From NCBI RefSeq assembly GCF_008641105.1, contig NZ_VTTI01000004.1, forward strand, positions 124,001 through 188,000: a stretch of DNA of 64,000 bases. The letters run 5' to 3'. Both the position numbers and the translations under genes were made by a program. Source of the stretch: Halopseudomonas salina (GTDB taxonomy: Bacteria; Pseudomonadota; Gammaproteobacteria; Pseudomonadales; Pseudomonadaceae). The notes beneath the pieces were generated by a model. The model ran no database searches. It saw only the letters and a list, made by a program, of their open reading frames with translations, and was not told the origin of the DNA. Positions 47,423 through 57,331 of the stretch are shown here, in pieces (position 1 is the stretch's first letter; each line of letters opens with the position of its first letter).

Positions 47423-48142
47423 ATGCCCCAGAAACGTGATCCTCGGCAGAATCATTTGCTGGCGATACTACCCAAAGACGAGTACGACCGCCTGGCGCCG
47501 CATCTGGAGCTGGTCGAACTGACGCTGGGAGAGTCTCTGGTGGAGTCCGGGAAGACCATGCCATATGTTTTCTTTCCCATTGATTGCATCATTTCGCTGC
47601 TCTGCGTGATGGAGGATGGGAGTTCTACAGAAACAGCCCTAGTTGGAGCCGAGGGCATTGTTGGCATCTCGCTTTTCATGGGCGGCGAAACCACGCCGAG
47701 CCGCGCCATCGTTCAAAGCGCTGGCAGCGCCTATCGCCTCAAGGGTCAGCTCTTGAAGACCGAGTTCAACCGTGCAGGCTGCCTGCAGGATATGTTGCTG
47801 CGCTACACCCAGGCGCTGATTACCCAGATGGCCCAGACCGCTGTGTGTAACCGGCATCACAGCCTGGACCAACAATTGTGCCGATGGCTGCTGCTGAGTA
47901 TGGACCGACTGCCCACCAACGAACTGGTGATGACTCAGGAACTGATCGCCAACATGCTGGGTGTGCGCAGGGAAGGCGTCACCGACGCAGCGGGGGATCT
48001 ACAAAGGGCTGGCTTGATTTCCTACCGCCGTGGCCGTATCAGCATTCTGGACAGATCTGGCCTGGAAAGGCGGGTATGTGAATGCTATGCCGTGGTAAAA
48101 AAGGAATATGACCGCCTGCTCAATTATCGACACTCCGCTTGA
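47423..48142 (+). CDS. Crp/Fnr-family transcription regulator, copy 1
   Basis: A 239-residue regulator. The cyclic-nucleotide-type barrel (about 15-140) lacks the cAMP phosphate-binding RS/FGEL motif; the corresponding loop is VGAEGIVGISLFMG. A helix-turn-helix of the Crp_2 type (about 170-225) contains MTQELIANMLGVRREGVTDAAGDLQRAGLISY. It lacks the N-terminal cysteine set of FNR. The C-terminus has CECY, shared as CHCY with copy 2. GGAG precedes the ATG. Effector unknown. Confidence 0.88.
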   Translation: MPQKRDPRQNHLLAILPKDEYDRLAPHLELVELTLGESLVESGKTMPYVFFPIDCIISLLCVMEDGSSTETALVGAEGIVGISLFMGGETTPSRAIVQSAGSAYRLKGQLLKTEFNRAGCLQDMLLRYTQALITQMAQTAVCNRHHSLDQQLCRWLLLSMDRLPTNELVMTQELIANMLGVRREGVTDAAGDLQRAGLISYRRGRISILDRSGLERRVCECYAVVKKEYDRLLNYRHSA

Positions 48143-48359
48143 TCACCATGCACGATCAACCATGATTGAGTGTAGCGAAGGTGTGATTGCGTACATAAAT
48201 TTCCATGTGTGCTCCAGCGTACCGACTGGATAAAAAGCCGGTGTTACTGTCCCTGTTGTCGTCGATAGAGCGTTGTTTTTCTATCGCTTTCTGACCTCGG
48301 GGTTCCATGATGTTCTTTGCATGTGCCGATGGCCAAATTTTCATGCCTGGAGTGCATCA

Positions 48360-49082
48360 ATGGATCAAACCGCTGTTCTTTCCAATCCCAACCGACTTCT
48401 CGATAGCCTGACTGCTCAGGAGCTGGAGCGTTTTGTTGCGGACAGTGACATGGTGGACCTGAAGTTCGGTCAGGTACTGGCAGAGCCTGGGGAACGGATC
48501 CTGCACGTCTACTTCCCAATAGACTGCCTTGCCTCGCTGATCGTGACCTTGGAAAGCGGAGCACGTCTGGAAGTTTCCATGGTGGGAAACGAGGGGATGG
48601 TGGGAGTGTCACTGATGCTCGGCGTGCAAGAGAGCTCGATACAAGTATTGGTCAAGGGAGGGGGTACGGCATTGCGCATGTCATCGGCCTGCTTCCAGGA
48701 TCATCTGGAACGCAGCCCCGCCCTGAAAAAAGCGATTAAACGCTATCTCAATGCATTGATGAGTCAGATAGCCCAGTCCGCAGCCTGTGCCCACTTTCAC
48801 GCAGTGGAACCACGTCTGGCACGCTGGCTGTTGATGACCCACGACAGAACCCAGGGTGACCAACTGCACCTCACCCACGAGTTTCTCTCTTCGATGCTGG
48901 GGGTAAGGCGTTCAGGTGTGACCGTGGCAGCCAAGGCCCTGCAAAGCCGTGGATTGATCGGCTATCAAAGGGGCAAAATCACCGTGCATGACCGCCCCGG
49001 CCTGGAAGAAGCCTCCTGTCACTGCTATGTGGCTGATAGGCAGATCTACGACCGGATGCTTGAACGGGTAGCCTTTTCCTAA
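48360..49082 (+). CDS. Crp/Fnr-family transcription regulator, copy 2
   Basis: A 240-residue paralogue of copy 1, similar along its whole length: HVYFPIDCLASLIVTLESG against YVFFPIDCIISLLCVMEDG, then VGNEGMVGVSLMLG, and HTH LTHEFLSSMLGVRRSGVTVAAKALQSRGLIGY. Also lacks cAMP and FNR iron-sulfur residues. The ATG at 48360 has GGAG eight bases upstream; the frame is open to 48273. A 217-base gap to copy 1 suggests a separate promoter. Ends before a strong hairpin. Confidence 0.88.
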   Translation: MDQTAVLSNPNRLLDSLTAQELERFVADSDMVDLKFGQVLAEPGERILHVYFPIDCLASLIVTLESGARLEVSMVGNEGMVGVSLMLGVQESSIQVLVKGGGTALRMSSACFQDHLERSPALKKAIKRYLNALMSQIAQSAACAHFHAVEPRLARWLLMTHDRTQGDQLHLTHEFLSSMLGVRRSGVTVAAKALQSRGLIGYQRGKITVHDRPGLEEASCHCYVADRQIYDRMLERVAFS

Positions 49083-49109
49083 AAGCAGTGAAAACCTGAA
49101 GATTAAAAT

Positions 49110-49140
49110 CGACAAAGCCCCGATAAACGGGGCTTTGTCG
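49110..49140. terminator. Hairpin between Crp/Fnr copy 2 and tRNA-Ser
   Basis: A perfect 12-bp stem, CGACAAAGCCCC with GGGGCTTTGTCG, and a 7-base loop, between two converging transcripts. The CTTTG in the 3' arm gives a partial U-tract; likely bidirectional termination. Confidence 0.75.
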
Positions 49141-49148
49141 ATGCAATA

Positions 49149-49239
49149 TGGCGGAGAGAGAGGGATTCGAACCCTCGATACGCTATTAACGTATACACAC
49201 TTTCCAGGCGTGCGCCTTCAGCCACTCGGCCACCTCTCC
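49149..49239 (-). tRNA. tRNA-Ser (anticodon GGA)
   Basis: Ninety-one bases on the minus strand from GGAGAGGTGGCCGAG to an encoded CCA. Acceptor stem GGAGAGG/CTCTCC, anticodon loop CTGGAAA, a long variable arm (GTGTATACGTTAATAGCGTATC region) and T-arm GGTTCGAATCC identify a class II serine tRNA. Confidence 0.97.
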
Positions 49240-49279
49240 GCAATTCTCGAACCCGGCAGGGCCGGTTCCAAGGCGCGCT

Positions 49280-49308
49280 AATTTACCGAAAGCGCTTCTG
49301 TTTAGCAA
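49280..49308 (-). promoter_or_regulatory. Sigma-70-type promoter for tRNA-Ser
   Basis: Minus strand: -35 TTGCTA (49303-49308), 17-base spacer, -10 TAAATT (49280-49285), then the GC-rich discriminator AGCGCGCC, nearly identical to that of tRNA-Lys. The transcript would have a leader of about 35 bases. Confidence 0.55.
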
Positions 49309-49434
49309 ACCCTTTTTCCCTGGTGCAGACCGGCACCGGCGTATTACTGCGGAACTGGCCGGTCAGCTTTATCTTGGTACACTGCATTCCACACGCGACC
49401 ATGTCAGGTCGCCTCCACACAAAGGGAATATTTC

Positions 49435-50124
49435 ATGAACGAGCTCGTTTCCTACCAGTTCTCCGATGGCATCGCGCGTCTTACCTTGAGCAACGGCAAG
49501 GTCAATGCGGTATCTCCGGCTGTTGTGGAGGCATTCAACAAGGCGCTTGATCAGGCCGAGCAGGACAAGGCCGTTGTAGTTATCACCGGGCAACCCGGCA
49601 TTCTCTCCGGCGGATACGATCTCAAGGTCATGACATCCAGTGCAGACGCGGCACGGGACTTGGTTGCATCCGGCTCAACCCTGGCTCGACGCATGCTGTC
49701 TCACCCCTTCCCGGTGATTGTTGCCTGCACCGGCCACGCGGTGGCCAAAGGCGCTTTCATCCTCCTCTCTGCCGATTACCGTATCGGAATCGAGGGCCCG
49801 TTCAAAATCGGCCTGAATGAAGTTGCCATCGGCATGACGATGCACCATGTAGGCATCGAGTTGGCCCGCGCACGCCTGACCAATAGTGCGTTCAACCGCT
49901 CGGTCATCAACGCAGAAATGTTCGATCCGGCAGACGCGGTAACTGCAGGTTTTCTGGACAAGGTAGTATCCGCCGAGGAACTGGAAAGCAAGGCGATGGA
50001 AATGGCCACGCAGTTGACCAAATTGAATATGACTGCACATCGCAATACCAAGCTCAAGACGCGCAAGGAACTGCTGGAACTGCTGGACCGCTCCATTGCT
50101 GTGGATAAGCAGCACGCTCTCTGA
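49435..50124 (+). CDS. Crotonase / enoyl-CoA hydratase-family protein
   Basis: A 229-residue member of the crotonase superfamily, with oxyanion-hole segments ILSGGYDLKVM and GHAVAKGAFILLSADYRIG. Position and length fit the compact hydratase/isomerase group. The two catalytic glutamates of typical hydratases are not both evident (GLNEVAIGMTMHHVG holds one), so the reaction could differ. Start at 49435 is preceded by AAAGGGAA. Followed by its own terminator. Could pair with the stand-alone dehydrogenase at 34806, but they are not linked. Confidence 0.85.
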   Translation: MNELVSYQFSDGIARLTLSNGKVNAVSPAVVEAFNKALDQAEQDKAVVVITGQPGILSGGYDLKVMTSSADAARDLVASGSTLARRMLSHPFPVIVACTGHAVAKGAFILLSADYRIGIEGPFKIGLNEVAIGMTMHHVGIELARARLTNSAFNRSVINAEMFDPADAVTAGFLDKVVSAEELESKAMEMATQLTKLNMTAHRNTKLKTRKELLELLDRSIAVDKQHAL

Positions 50125-50168
50125 TAAAAACGGGCGTTACGACTCGAATCGATTTGCCCGGACAAAAC

Positions 50169-50199
50169 ACACCGGACTGACTTATTCTGGTGTTTTTTG
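50169..50199 (+). terminator. Rho-independent terminator after the crotonase gene
   Basis: An 8-bp stem, ACACCGGA with TCTGGTGT (one G-U pair), a 9-base loop, then TTTTTTG. Forty-four bases after the stop codon. Confidence 0.8.
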
Positions 50200-50214
50200 T
50201 TCAGGGGAACACAC

Positions 50215-51288
50215 ATGGATTCGCTTTCTCAGGCACTGCTTGGCGCCTCCGTCGGCGGCGCCATGCTAGGCCGCTGGCATGGCCGCAAAGCCCTGGTTGC
50301 CGGCGCACTGCTCGGCACCTTGCCAGACATGGACGTGGTGCTGGACTTCGGCGATGCGGTAGCCGACATGACCTACCACCGGGGCTTCAGCCACTCGCTT
50401 TTCGTACTCACTGGTCTGAGTTTGATACTCGCCTGGCTCGCAAGACGCCTGCGTCCCCATCCTGATTACACGGCAGTCCGACTATGGCTGTGCATCTGGC
50501 TGATCTTCGTCACCCACGTGCTCCTCGATGCTTTCACCACCTACGGGACGCAACTTTTCTGGCCAATGACCACAGCACCGGTGGCGATCTCAAGCATTTT
50601 CATTATCGACCCCCTGTACACCTTGCCATTGCTGTTCGCGGTAGTCGCCGGCCTGATTATCGGCATGAATCGCGCGGGCCTGCGCTGGCAACATGCGGCG
50701 CTGGTGATCAGTAGTCTGTATCTGCTCAGCACCCTGGCCGGCAAGCAGATGGCGGATTACCGGCTCGATCGTGCCCTTGCGCTCGCGGGCGTTGAAACTG
50801 AGCACCGTTTCAGCTCTCCCACGCCTTTCAACACTCTGCTCTGGCGGGTGGTGGCTGTAGACGGAGATGATTATTACGAAGGACTCACCGGATGGTTTGA
50901 TAGCGAGCTGCCGAAACTGGTCAAGTTGCCGCGAAACTACAGCGAAGCAGCGCTGGCCCTTGAGGGCTCGGAGCAGCATCACAGGTTACGCTGGTTCACT
51001 CGTGACATGCTGCGCTACGACCTTATTGGGAGCCAGTGGGTAGTGACCGATCTGCGGCTGGGCATGACTGGCTATCACCCGTTCCGTTTTGCCCTAGCCA
51101 CCGTTTCCGACGACGGGAAAACCACTTCATTAGTCCGTGACTCCGAGCTGTGGCCTGCGCCGGCGGCTGACCTGGGGCAGCTAGGGGGGCTGTTCCGTCG
51201 TGCGATTGATGCTCAATACCGTTTCCCCCTGGAGTCCCTGGCGAACAACCTGGGCGACATGCCAGCAGCATCTGGCGCGACACCATAG
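50215..51288 (+). CDS. YdjM/LexA-binding-type metal-dependent hydrolase family membrane protein
   Basis: A 357-residue membrane protein of the PF04307 family. An N-terminal block with conserved acidic/histidine residues (GTLPDMDVV, YHRGFSHSLF, THVLLDAFTTYGTQLF) resembles a membrane metal site and is followed by about four transmembrane helices. From about 195 there is a soluble beta-rich domain (WRVVAVDGDDYYEGL). AGGGG precedes the ATG. The hydrolase label is a family name; no substrate is known. Confidence 0.85.
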   Translation: MDSLSQALLGASVGGAMLGRWHGRKALVAGALLGTLPDMDVVLDFGDAVADMTYHRGFSHSLFVLTGLSLILAWLARRLRPHPDYTAVRLWLCIWLIFVTHVLLDAFTTYGTQLFWPMTTAPVAISSIFIIDPLYTLPLLFAVVAGLIIGMNRAGLRWQHAALVISSLYLLSTLAGKQMADYRLDRALALAGVETEHRFSSPTPFNTLLWRVVAVDGDDYYEGLTGWFDSELPKLVKLPRNYSEAALALEGSEQHHRLRWFTRDMLRYDLIGSQWVVTDLRLGMTGYHPFRFALATVSDDGKTTSLVRDSELWPAPAADLGQLGGLFRRAIDAQYRFPLESLANNLGDMPAASGATP

Positions 51289-51379
51289 GCTTTTCCATAA
51301 CCGCTGATGATGCCAGGCAACAGCGCAACAGCAGCCGCTCTCTGCGATAATGCAGGCATCACCCCTACGGACACAGAGC

Positions 51380-52606
51380 ATGACAGCGGAACTGAGCGCA
51401 ACCGGCGGCGAAAATCGCCGGGGCCTGGCAATGATTGCTGCCCTGCTGGCAATTTTTACCACGATCTTTGCCAGCAATCTGCCAACCCCCCTGTACTCCT
51501 ACTGGAAGGATCAATGGGGGTTTTCTTCCACAGCGCTAACAGCGGTTTTTTCCATTTATGTACTTGGGGTAGTAACCACACTGCTCATCCTCGGATCGCT
51601 ATCGGACAAACTCGGTAGACGACAGATGATGGTGCCGGGATTGGTGTTCATACTGGCCGGGGCGAGCGCATTTCTCCTGGCCACAGATATCTACGGCCTG
51701 GGCCTGGCGCGCTTGTTGACCGGCATTGGCACCGGCCTGGTTACCGGAGCAGCTTCGGCCGCTCTGGTAGAACTTGAGCCCAATGAGAACTGGACTCGTG
51801 CGGCGACTCTTTCGGCGCTGTTCTTTACCCTCGGCGCCTTCGCGGGCCCCACGGTCAGCTCGATTGCGCTGCACTTCGGCACCGGCGCTGCTTTCTGGCC
51901 TTTTCTGGTCATTATTGCGCTAACTCTCGGCTCCATCATTCTGCTACTGTCCGCACCCTGGCCCACTCACCTCGGTCAGCGCCAGCACAACTTCAAGCTG
52001 CGCAACTGGCGACCGACCACCATCAAGGTGCCACGCGAGCTTCTGGGTGCGTTCATATTCGCGGCCGCCGCTATATGCCTGGCCTGGTCTACCGGAAGTC
52101 TCTACGCATCGCTGGGTCCATCACTGGCCATGAATCTGACCGGCATCAGCGATCGCGCCGTTGCGGGTCTATTTGCTGCCGCCTGGCAGTTGATGGCGGG
52201 AATTAGTCAGTTTGCCTGCCAACGCCAACCCCTCAACCGACTGCTGATCGCCGGGCCCATCATGCTCATCACCGGCCTGGTGATCATGGCAGGCTCAGTG
52301 CTACTCAGTTCGCCCTCGCTGTTTGCACTGGCAACGTTGGCCACTGCTACCGGGGCCGGGGCCACCGGGGTGGTGGCAATTGCCTCTATCAGCCAGGTAG
52401 CACCACCGGCAGAGCGCGGCGGGATCATCTCGGCGTTCTACCTGATGGCATACCTGACAATGGCTTCTGTGGTGCTTGGCGTCGGTTTTACCAGCGACGT
52501 GATCGGTTTTGGCACAACCGTGCTGGGCTTCACCACCCTGATCTCGATCGCCGCACTGGCGTTGATGGTTACCGCTGTGCGCAGTGGCCGTGCAACTTTC
52601 TGGTGA
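51380..52606 (+). CDS. MFS transporter
   Basis: A 408-residue major facilitator with twelve predicted transmembrane helices. The loop 2-3 signature is LGSLSDKLGRRQMMVPG, and the RLLTGIGTGLVTGAASAALVEL segment resembles the drug/H+ antiporter motif C region. Substrate unknown. The frame is open to 51350; the ATG at 51380 is preferred for its position before AELSATGGENRRGLAMIAALLAIF. Convergent with azlD, one base apart. Confidence 0.88.
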   Translation: MTAELSATGGENRRGLAMIAALLAIFTTIFASNLPTPLYSYWKDQWGFSSTALTAVFSIYVLGVVTTLLILGSLSDKLGRRQMMVPGLVFILAGASAFLLATDIYGLGLARLLTGIGTGLVTGAASAALVELEPNENWTRAATLSALFFTLGAFAGPTVSSIALHFGTGAAFWPFLVIIALTLGSIILLLSAPWPTHLGQRQHNFKLRNWRPTTIKVPRELLGAFIFAAAAICLAWSTGSLYASLGPSLAMNLTGISDRAVAGLFAAAWQLMAGISQFACQRQPLNRLLIAGPIMLITGLVIMAGSVLLSSPSLFALATLATATGAGATGVVAIASISQVAPPAERGGIISAFYLMAYLTMASVVLGVGFTSDVIGFGTTVLGFTTLISIAALALMVTAVRSGRATFW

Positions 52607-52933
52607 TTACCCGAGCCACCAACGCCAGGCGAAGAAGCACAACATTGCACCGATAATAGTTACCAAAAGGTTGCGCCATCGCGCGGCAAGGATGATCGCC
52701 ACAATACCGCCTACGAGATAGGCGTTATCCACACCCAGATCCAGTTGGCTGCCATCAGGCATGAGCATGGCGGGTGCCACTATTGCCGTGAGCACGGCCA
52801 CCGGCACGTAATTCAAGCCCTGGGCAACCCAGGGGGTAAACCTTACCCGGTGCCCGGCAGCAAAGAGCGTGTAACGGATAGCAAAGGTGATCAGAGCCAT
52901 ACCCGCTACCAAAATGATCTCATGGAAAGTCAT
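52607..52933 (-). CDS. azlD: Branched-chain amino acid export small subunit, AzlD
   Basis: A 108-residue membrane protein with about four helices ([65 protein letters not shown]), matching AzlD/YgaH. It pairs with AzlC to form an exporter of branched-chain amino acids or analogues. The start overlaps the azlC stop (ATGA). Confidence 0.9.
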   Translation of the reverse strand: MTFHEIILVAGMALITFAIRYTLFAAGHRVRFTPWVAQGLNYVPVAVLTAIVAPAMLMPDGSQLDLGVDNAYLVGGIVAIILAARWRNLLVTIIGAMLCFFAWRWWLG

Positions 52934-53655
52934 GCATCACCTCCCTGGCCCGACTTGGGTCGGCTGACCAACCGCTCGGCTGCAATGCCAGCCATGACAC
53001 CGACGAGCGAAGCAAGCATCAAACCCAGCTTGTAAGGCAATCCGTGGGCCACCACGGCGACAGCCCCGGCAGCCAGCGCGGCAACCAGCATTGGCCGGGT
53101 TCGTAACAAGGGCACGACGATACCGATAAAAGTGGCGACCATCGCGAAATCCAGACCCCATTCGGCCATCTCCGGCAGCGAACGACCAAGCAGGACGCCA
53201 ATCAGGGTGCAGACAAACCAGTTGCTGTACATCGCCAGGCAGGAACCGAAAAAATACCAGTGTTTGTCTTCCAGGGGCTCATCCGGGCTGAGGTAATGCC
53301 TGTGCGCTACCGCATAGCTTTCATCGGTCAGCCAGAACGCCAGCGGCAGACGCCAGCGCTGCGACAGATGGCGTACATAGGGCAGTAGGCTGGCGCTGTA
53401 GAGCAGATGCCGCAAGTTGACGATCAGGGTAGTGAGCAGAATGACCAGCAGCCCGGTACCCGAAGCAATCAGCCCAATGGCGATGAACTGGGCCGAGCCG
53501 GCAAACACCAGAGCGGACATGGCCAGGGTTGCGGTTGCAGAAAGCCCGGACGAAACGGCCAGAGTGCCGAAAATTATGCCGAATGGCAGAGCGCCGACCA
53601 GCATCGGAATGGTGTCCCTGGCTCCGACTAACGCAGACTTGCAACGCGGTGACAT
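52930..53655 (-). CDS. azlC: Branched-chain amino acid export large subunit, AzlC
   Basis: A 241-residue membrane protein with the AzlC/YgaZ signature ([57 protein letters not shown]). Exports branched-chain amino acids together with AzlD in related systems. No regulator gene adjoins it. Confidence 0.92.
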   Translation of the reverse strand: MSPRCKSALVGARDTIPMLVGALPFGIIFGTLAVSSGLSATATLAMSALVFAGSAQFIAIGLIASGTGLLVILLTTLIVNLRHLLYSASLLPYVRHLSQRWRLPLAFWLTDESYAVAHRHYLSPDEPLEDKHWYFFGSCLAMYSNWFVCTLIGVLLGRSLPEMAEWGLDFAMVATFIGIVVPLLRTRPMLVAALAAGAVAVVAHGLPYKLGLMLASLVGVMAGIAAERLVSRPKSGQGGDA

Positions 53656-53737
53656 GCTTTGGCCCTTTAACGATCAGGCGAGCGAAACTACGCTCTGGCG
53701 TTGAAGCACACAAGATACAGTTTGGCGCGAACAGGCC

Positions 53738-56700
53738 TCAGTGCAGATTCACATAGCGGCTGATCAACGCCCGGAGCGCAGCTGGTTTGATCGGCTTGGG
53801 CAGGAAGTCCAGACCCGCAGCACGTATCTGCGCTACCAGTTCGCTACGACCATCGGCACTGATGACCACCCCTGGCAGGTCCTCCGCCAAACGCCCGCGT
53901 AGCCACTGGACCAAAGCAGTGCCCGTGTCGCCCGCATCCAGGTGGTAATCCACCAGAATCAATTGCGGCCGGAATCCGGAATCCAGCAGTTGCTCGATCT
54001 CCACCCGATCCTTTGCCACCGCGACATGACACTGCCAACGGCTGAGCAAGCTATGCATGCCGGTCAGGATATTTTCCTCGTTGTCTACACACAGCACCTG
54101 GGCGCCGCAGACAGTAGGGCTCGGTTGCACGGCAGCCAGCCGTATGCGGGGCCTGACGGCCGTGGCAACCGGCAGGGCGACACTGAAGACGCTGCCACGG
54201 CCTGGCCAAGAGCGCACCGCCAGCTCATGACCCAGGACCCGACAGATACCGTCGGCAATGGCCAGTCCCAGTCCGAGGCCTTTTTCAGCCTGGGTGTGGT
54301 GGCTGTCCAGCCGCTGAAACTCCTCGAATATGACTCTCAGCTTATCCCCGGGAATCCCTGGCCCGCGGTCCCACACCTCGATCCTTAACTGACTGCCCTG
54401 TCGCCGGGCACCAAGCACGACCTTGGAACGCCCCGCATAGCGAAATGCGTTGGTCAGAAAGTTCTGCAGCACCCGACGTAACAGGCGCATATCACTGCGC
54501 ACGCGCAGTTGGCTGTCATGCACGCGCAGCTCAACACCCCGTTCGACAGCCAAAGCGCCAAACTCGATACGCAAGGGTTCAAAGAGTTCACTGAGGGCAA
54601 AGTCATTCCATTCCGGCGTGATGCGACCGGCTTCGAGGCGAGAAATATCCAGCAAGTCGGAAATCAGATCCTCGGCTGACCGCAGGGACGTATCCAGATG
54701 GTGCACCAGCTCTTCTGCCTCGGGCGGCAGGTTGGCCTGATGGGACAAGGACGCCGAAAACAGTCTGGCGGCATTCATGGGCTGCATCAGGTCGTGGCTT
54801 ACTGCGGTGAGAAAGCGGCTTTGGGACTGACTGGCGCGCTCGGTCTGAGCCTTGGCCAGTGTGAGTGCCTGATTGAGCTTCGACAGCTCACTGGTACGTT
54901 CGGCAACGCGCTGTTCCAGGCGCTCGTTATATTCTTTCAGAGCCTGCTCTGCCCGGCGAAATTCAGTGATATCGGTAAAGCTCATGACAAAGCCACCGCC
55001 AGGCATCGGATTGCCAATGATCTCAATAACCTGCCCACTGGGGAACTGCCGTTCGGAACGATGGGCGTTGCCCTTGCGCATCCAGTTAATGCGCTTGGTC
55101 ACATGCTCACGGGGATCACCGGGGCCACACAGGCCACGGCTAGCGTTATACAGGATCAGATCAGCAATGGGCGTACCTATCGCAATCAACCCTTCGGGAT
55201 ATTCGAACATGTCCAGGTAGCGTCGATTCCATGCCACCAGGCGCAGCTCGCGGTCGACCACACTGATTCCCTGGCTGATATTCTCGATAGCACCTTGCAG
55301 CAGCCCGCGGTTGAACTGCAACACTTCGGTGGCCTCATCGACGATGCGTACCACGTCGTCGAACTGCATGTCCCGGCCTTCGATTGCTGTCTTGACTACG
55401 GCCCTGGCCGAAGAGGCGCCCAAGACCCCAGCCAGCAGACGTTCACTGTGGGCAATCCAGGCGCTACCGGCAATTTGTGATCCGGACATAGCGCCCCCCC
55501 GGGTCAGAGAGAAACGCTCGAAGCTGCGTTGCGCGCGCTCCTGGCCAACGAACCGCCCAGCCAGCAGTAACAGATCATCCACTGTCACCCGCAGCAGCGC
55601 CCGGCTGGGCCCTTCCTGCCAGGACGACGAATCAGGGCTGACAAAACGACTGGCCTGCCAGTGCTCTACCACCCGGGTCCGACTGAACCCCGATACCAGT
55701 ATGAAAAACACCACGTTGCCAGCCAGCGCAATCAAACTCGCCAGTGTCAGGTTATCCATCGGAAGATCCAGCGGACCGCCGTAAAGGGTATTCAGCAGCG
55801 GCCAGCCCTCCAACTGCCAGCCCAGCAAAGGCAGGATCAGCGTGTAGAACCACAGACTGCTGCCCACGGCCAGACCGGCAAATACGCCAGCACGGTTGGC
55901 CTGTTTCCAGAACAGCGCCCCGAACATGGCCGGCGCCAACTGAGCTATGGCGGCGAAGGCGATTTGTCCAATGCTCGCAAGTGTGCCAGCCGAGCCAATC
56001 AGCCGATACACCACGTAAGCGAGCAACAGAATAACCAGAATGCTGGTCCGCCTGACATTCAGTAGCAGACCGCGAAACTCTTCATAGGTCCGTTCCGGCC
56101 GGTTCCGATTGCGCAGCAACAACGGCAACACAACATCATTCGATACCATGGTACTCAAGGCACTGGCAGCCACGATCACCATGCCCGTCGCCGCCGATGC
56201 GCCACCAATGAATGCCAATAGCGCCAGGACCGGACTGCCCTGCAAAAGTGGCAGGCTGATCACATAGGAATCTGCCGACACTGTCGGGCCCAGGGTCATC
56301 TGTCCGGCCAGGCTGATAGGAAGTACGAACAGACCTGCAAGAATGAGATAGGCGGGAAACACCCAGCGGGCCAGGCGCAAATCACCAGGTTCGATATTCT
56401 CGACGACAGCCACCTGAAATTGTCGGGGCAGACAGAGAAACGCCAGGATGGCAATGAACGACTGAAATAGCAGATTGGTGAACAAGGTATCGCGCTGCCA
56501 GTACTCTTGTAGCTCCGGGCTGGAAGTGGCCCGCTGGAGCAAGTCCCCCACTCCGCCGAACAGACTGAAGGTGACAAAAATACCTACCGCCAGAAACGCC
56601 AGGAGCTTGACCAGGGACTCGAAAGCAATAGCCAGCATCATGCCCCGGTGGTGTTCGGTAGCATCAAGGCTTCGGGTTCCGAAGAGAACAGTGAACAGAG

Positions 56701-57220
56701 CCAGGACAAAGGTGATGATGAGTGCGGTATCTTCGGCACCGCTGGTACCGGCAAGGGTCCCACTGCCGGTCATGGACGAGCCGCTGAGCAGGTTATACCC
56801 CAGCACAATACCCTTGAGCTGCAACGCGATATACGGCAGAACACTGACCAGGCACAAGATGCTGACTGCTACCGCAAGCCCTCGGGATTTGCCGTAGCGT
56901 GAGGCAATAAAATCGGCAATCGAAGTGATGTTTTCCTGTTTGCTGATCGCAATCATGCGAGCGTAGAGACGCCACCCGAACAGAAACAGAATGACTGGGC
57001 CGATATAGATCGGGAGAAAATTCCACAACTGATCGGCGGCCATGCCCACTGCACCAAAGAACGTCCAGCTGGTACACCAGACCGCCAGGGACAAGCTGTA
57101 AACCCATACACGGAGTCGCGGATTGAACTCGCTGGTCTGCCTGTCGCCCCAGAACGCGATAGCAAACAGCAACGCCATGTAAAGGAGAAATATCGAGGCG
57201 ACCAGCAAACCTGAAAGCAT
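53738..57220 (-). CDS. crbS: SSS-domain hybrid sensor histidine kinase (CrbS/MxtR type)
   Basis: An 1160-residue inner-membrane hybrid kinase. An N-terminal sodium/solute symporter (SLC5-like) module of about 13 helices (1-505) is followed by a PAS domain (about 660-770), a coiled coil, HisKA with His809 (AVSHDLMQPMNAARLF), the ATPase domain (NFLTNAFRYAG, DRGPGIPG, GLGLGLAI) and a receiver with Asp1091 (LILVDYHLDAG). CrbS/MxtR with CrbR/ErdR controls acetate use (acs) in Vibrio and Pseudomonas. Start is the ATG after an adjacent GTG. The erdR-like regulator is just upstream, past dgkA. Confidence 0.88.
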   Translation of the reverse strand: MLSGLLVASIFLLYMALLFAIAFWGDRQTSEFNPRLRVWVYSLSLAVWCTSWTFFGAVGMAADQLWNFLPIYIGPVILFLFGWRLYARMIAISKQENITSIADFIASRYGKSRGLAVAVSILCLVSVLPYIALQLKGIVLGYNLLSGSSMTGSGTLAGTSGAEDTALIITFVLALFTVLFGTRSLDATEHHRGMMLAIAFESLVKLLAFLAVGIFVTFSLFGGVGDLLQRATSSPELQEYWQRDTLFTNLLFQSFIAILAFLCLPRQFQVAVVENIEPGDLRLARWVFPAYLILAGLFVLPISLAGQMTLGPTVSADSYVISLPLLQGSPVLALLAFIGGASAATGMVIVAASALSTMVSNDVVLPLLLRNRNRPERTYEEFRGLLLNVRRTSILVILLLAYVVYRLIGSAGTLASIGQIAFAAIAQLAPAMFGALFWKQANRAGVFAGLAVGSSLWFYTLILPLLGWQLEGWPLLNTLYGGPLDLPMDNLTLASLIALAGNVVFFILVSGFSRTRVVEHWQASRFVSPDSSSWQEGPSRALLRVTVDDLLLLAGRFVGQERAQRSFERFSLTRGGAMSGSQIAGSAWIAHSERLLAGVLGASSARAVVKTAIEGRDMQFDDVVRIVDEATEVLQFNRGLLQGAIENISQGISVVDRELRLVAWNRRYLDMFEYPEGLIAIGTPIADLILYNASRGLCGPGDPREHVTKRINWMRKGNAHRSERQFPSGQVIEIIGNPMPGGGFVMSFTDITEFRRAEQALKEYNERLEQRVAERTSELSKLNQALTLAKAQTERASQSQSRFLTAVSHDLMQPMNAARLFSASLSHQANLPPEAEELVHHLDTSLRSAEDLISDLLDISRLEAGRITPEWNDFALSELFEPLRIEFGALAVERGVELRVHDSQLRVRSDMRLLRRVLQNFLTNAFRYAGRSKVVLGARRQGSQLRIEVWDRGPGIPGDKLRVIFEEFQRLDSHHTQAEKGLGLGLAIADGICRVLGHELAVRSWPGRGSVFSVALPVATAVRPRIRLAAVQPSPTVCGAQVLCVDNEENILTGMHSLLSRWQCHVAVAKDRVEIEQLLDSGFRPQLILVDYHLDAGDTGTALVQWLRGRLAEDLPGVVISADGRSELVAQIRAAGLDFLPKPIKPAALRALISRYVNLH

Positions 57221-57331
57221 CACGTAACGACACCTTGAACAAGGTGACCAGTCTGTCAGGCCGCCCTGGCTTTGCCCAGCAACCCCGACTACGACTTAGG
57301 TCTAAACATCGGACGATTGTTGCAGTCCGGG

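Noticed and set aside
48139..48169. FNR box after the first Crp/Fnr gene (TTGAT ... ATCAA)
   Set aside because: The half-sites are 11 bases apart, not the required four, and one overlaps the stop codon of the upstream gene.
34806..51288. Mobile island covering the less conserved middle region
   Set aside because: No integrase, transposase, terminal repeats, att duplication or clear change in codon use; both tRNAs are intact and unaccompanied by phage genes.
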